The position numbers and the translations under genes were made by a program. Under the pieces are notes generated by a model, which made no database searches, was not told the DNA's origin, and saw only the letters and a list, made by a program, of their open reading frames with translations. 60,283 bases of DNA from the IMG/VR virus record IMGVR_UViG_3300017788_000995, positions 1 through 60,283 of that record; one strand, written 5' to 3'. Source of the DNA: a virus. Below are positions 58,323 through 60,283 of the stretch, in pieces (position 1 is the first letter of the stretch; the number at the start of each line of letters is the position of its first letter).

Positions 58323-58984
58323 AGTGGTAGTGTAGTCTTAGAGTGATTGAATTTTGGATCATAGAACTTCTCTTCCAGTTCGCATCCCCACCATCTGCGT
58401 CCAGTAGTGTTGGCAGCAAGCAGAACTGGGGCAACTCCTGCAAACGGATCGACAACCAAATCACCTGGCTCAGTAAGATTCTCAATCACATACTTGCAGA
58501 AGTTCTGCGACCACACAGACTGATTTAGTACCTTTTCCTGCTGATCCACATAGATGTCGCGCAGCCACTCTCCCTTGCGATGGATGACACCTTGACTTGT
58601 ATACACAAGCATATGTTGGAATGTGAAGTAGTACATATCACGCTTGCCTACTTCGTTTCTTACCACAATCTTGTAGTCTTTCAGGCGCAGTCCTTCGTTC
58701 TCTAGGCATTGCGCGTACCACATATGGTTGGACAGAATGAAACCGTTCACCCTACGATCAGTCTGACACACCACAACAAAGCCAGTAGGTTTCACAATAC
58801 GAGCAAACTCTCGCATTGCCTTCTGTTGAAATTGCCGATACGAGTCAGTTTCATCTTTACCAAACGGGGTCTGAGACAGGTCTGGGCAAGAAGTGAATAC
58901 TAGGTCTACGGATTCTGATGGAATGTTAGGCATATAATCAAATGCATCTCCCAACACATACGAGTTCTCTTGAAACTTTGTCAT
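58319..58984 (-). CDS. Variant DNA methyltransferase (motif IV TSCPD)
   Basis: The protein has 221 aa. The layout is that of beta-class DNA amino-methyltransferases: VDLVFTSCPDLSQTPFG (motif IV position, residues 31-35) and a C-terminal GDLVVDPFAGVAPVLLAA with GCELEEKF (motif I). The usual SPPY/DPPY is replaced by SCPD, so both the second Pro-pair residue and the aromatic are lost, and normal amino-methylation is doubtful. RDMYYFTFQHMLVY lies between. Starts as ATGA overlap with gp46. Confidence 0.7.
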   Translation of the reverse strand: MTKFQENSYVLGDAFDYMPNIPSESVDLVFTSCPDLSQTPFGKDETDSYRQFQQKAMREFARIVKPTGFVVVCQTDRRVNGFILSNHMWYAQCLENEGLRLKDYKIVVRNEVGKRDMYYFTFQHMLVYTSQGVIHRKGEWLRDIYVDQQEKVLNQSVWSQNFCKYVIENLTEPGDLVVDPFAGVAPVLLAANTTGRRWWGCELEEKFYDPKFNHSKTTLPL

Positions 58985-60283
58985 GGTGTAATCCTACTGA
59001 AGTTGTTCTTCTTCTCAAACGACATGGTGTGTTCAAACTTGTCTACCAACTGATCTGCCTTGTGAGAGATCACAAACACATTTGCGGTGATACCAAAAGA
59101 GTGGAGAATTTTCATAAACTCTTCGGTTCCTGCGGTGTCGAGCGATGAATCAAACACCTCGTCCAAAATGAGCAGATTAGTATTTGCGCTGTTCTTGATT
59201 CGTGCAATCTCACGCCACGCGAGAAGCAAAGCCAAATCAATACGCATCTTTTCACCCTCGCTGAAACTCATGTACGAGAAAGTGTCACGGTGTCTGCTCT
59301 TGATGGTTTCGTTGAACTCTTCATCAAGCGTAAAGTTGGCAAAGAAATCCATCGTGTTCAGATACTTATTGATGGTCTTGTTGATGATGGGTAGATAGTA
59401 GCGAATGATCTTTGCCTTGATACCGCTATCCTTCAATAGAGTTGCCGCTACGCTATAGTAGTGCATCTCTTCCACCAGGCTATTCTTGGAAGACTCGTTC
59501 TTGTTCAAGTCTCCCTCGAAATCCACCAATCTCTTCTGATGATCTGTGTCTTCAGTTTCCTTGCCCTGAATAGTCGTATTCTCTCTGCTGAGTTTACCGA
59601 TATACGAATTGCACGCCGTAATGGTGCTGTTCGCCTCCATCGTCTGTGTATTCAGAGATTCTAGTTCAGCAGATACCTCTTCATACTCTTCAATCTGAGT
59701 TCGCTTGGTTTCAATTTCGGTAACAATGGCACCGACTGCTTCGTTCAGTTCACCCTGCTTGCTTTTCTTCTTGCATAGTAACCCGTGAATAGGCTGACTA
59801 GCCTTGTCAATAGGTTGATAGCAGGTGGGACATACCTCATTGTCGTCAAAGAATGACAACTCTTCACCTACCTTTTTGCGATTGGACTCTAGTTGCTTAT
59901 GAAAGGTTTCTAGTTTAGTGATCTGCTTTAGCAAAGCAACCTTTCCTTGTAACTTGACCTTTACTTTCTGAATCTGCTCATTCAGGACAATCAGTTCTTC
60001 CTGCTTATCTTCAATCAACGATTCAGAGCGGGCGATCTCTTTCAGGTTTCCCTGTACCTGTTCATCACTTTTGCTCTTTAGTCCTACAATCAAGTCTTTC
60101 TGAGCGCGGATAGATTCTCGCAGAATAGCGATCTTGCGTTCGTTGTCTGCAATCTCTTCCTTGAGAGTAGACATCTTTGCCTTGAGAATGGTGTTCATGG
60201 TAGAGAACACATTGATATCAAGGATATCTTCGATCACAGCACGGCGATCTGAGGCAGGCAACTGCATGAATGGAACAAACGAA
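58981..60283 (-). CDS. 46: Recombination endonuclease subunit gp46 (SbcC/Rad50-like), 5' end beyond the window
   Basis: The frame is open to the right edge, so the N-terminal Walker A part is missing; the last ~434 residues are seen. SFVPFMQLPASDRR and LDINVFSTMN are gp46 landmarks. A long coiled coil follows, interrupted by a zinc hook CPTCYQPID, then the signature SEGEKMRIDLALLLAWREIA and Walker B LLILDEVFDSSLD. With gp47 it resects DNA ends for recombination-dependent replication. Its stop overlaps the next gene as ATGA. Confidence 0.95.
   Translation of the reverse strand, partial: SFVPFMQLPASDRRAVIEDILDINVFSTMNTILKAKMSTLKEEIADNERKIAILRESIRAQKDLIVGLKSKSDEQVQGNLKEIARSESLIEDKQEELIVLNEQIQKVKVKLQGKVALLKQITKLETFHKQLESNRKKVGEELSFFDDNEVCPTCYQPIDKASQPIHGLLCKKKSKQGELNEAVGAIVTEIETKRTQIEEYEEVSAELESLNTQTMEANSTITACNSYIGKLSRENTTIQGKETEDTDHQKRLVDFEGDLNKNESSKNSLVEEMHYYSVAATLLKDSGIKAKIIRYYLPIINKTINKYLNTMDFFANFTLDEEFNETIKSRHRDTFSYMSFSEGEKMRIDLALLLAWREIARIKNSANTNLLILDEVFDSSLDTAGTEEFMKILHSFGITANVFVISHKADQLVDKFEHTMSFEKKNNFSRITP

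Overview
This window is the core of a T4-like contractile-tailed phage (myovirus) genome. It holds most of the T4-type replication set: gp32, gp33, gp41, gp43, gp44, gp45, gp46, gp59, gp61, gp62, UvsX, RegA and an RNase H. It also holds a baseplate/tail block (gp4, gp26, gp48, gp53, a gp19/gp54-type tube protein and a tape measure). Base composition is moderate (roughly 45% GC by eye). The B12-dependent ribonucleotide reductase, ThyX, the many glycosyltransferases and the Pro/Thr-rich virion protein resemble aquatic T4-like phages. No photosynthesis genes, integrase, tRNAs or CRISPR array are visible. The host cannot be named from this sequence. Both ends cut through genes, and no gene-free stretch exceeds 300 bases.

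Layout. (1) 1-7.2 kb, minus: an operon for proteins probably packaged in the head. Three start with a T4-type capsid-targeting sequence (an Alt-like ADP-ribosyltransferase, a possible nuclease, a small HNH protein), followed by a repeat-containing structural protein, a HAD phosphatase, a thermonuclease, a membrane protein and a metallopeptidase. (2) 7.2-8.45 kb, plus: ParB-like protein, metallopeptidase and a micro-ORF, ending in a strong terminator. (3) 8.5-18.5 kb: tail and baseplate genes, divergent around 15.06 kb. (4) 18.5-25.1 kb, minus: RuvC-like resolvase, gp32-gp59-gp33, a glycosyltransferase, HNH, an exonuclease, and a fifth MK(S/T)F-type candidate. (5) 25.15-25.34 kb: a non-coding segment with an unmistakable 23S-rRNA-like stretch. 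(6) 25.3-41 kb, minus: fucosyltransferase, virion protein, RNR, ThyX, primase, helicase, UvsX, two tandem DNA methyltransferases, DNA polymerase and a secreted lysozyme. (7) 41-48.9 kb, minus: glycosyltransferase cluster with dUTPase and an Nmad1 protein. (8) 48.9-54.6 kb, minus: RegA, clamp loader (with a GroES-like gene inserted), clamp, RNase H. (9) 54.6-60.3 kb, minus: gp46 followed by a tightly coupled four-gene cassette (variant DNA methyltransferase, PLP enzyme, TSPPY methyltransferase, glutamine-synthetase-like protein with a remodelled active site).

How it fits together. Genes are packed with 4-5 base stop/start overlaps (ATGA, TAATG, TGATG), so translation is heavily coupled. Seven minus-strand promoters of the form TTGACT-N16/17-TATAAT (bacterial sigma70 type) sit before replication or accessory genes. 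Four lie so close to the ATG that the mRNA should be leaderless. A second motif, TACATA, recurs before structural genes and may be the late promoter of this phage; one perfect T4 late box (TATAAATA) lies beside the rRNA-like element.

The most interesting points are the 23S-rRNA-like element, the packaged effector operon, the putative base-modification cassette after gp46, the polymerase-like clamp-binding tail on a DNA methyltransferase inside a swappable duplicated cassette, the GroES-like gene inside the clamp-loader operon, and the leaderless promoters. All functional statements are from reading motifs and gene order; no searches were run.
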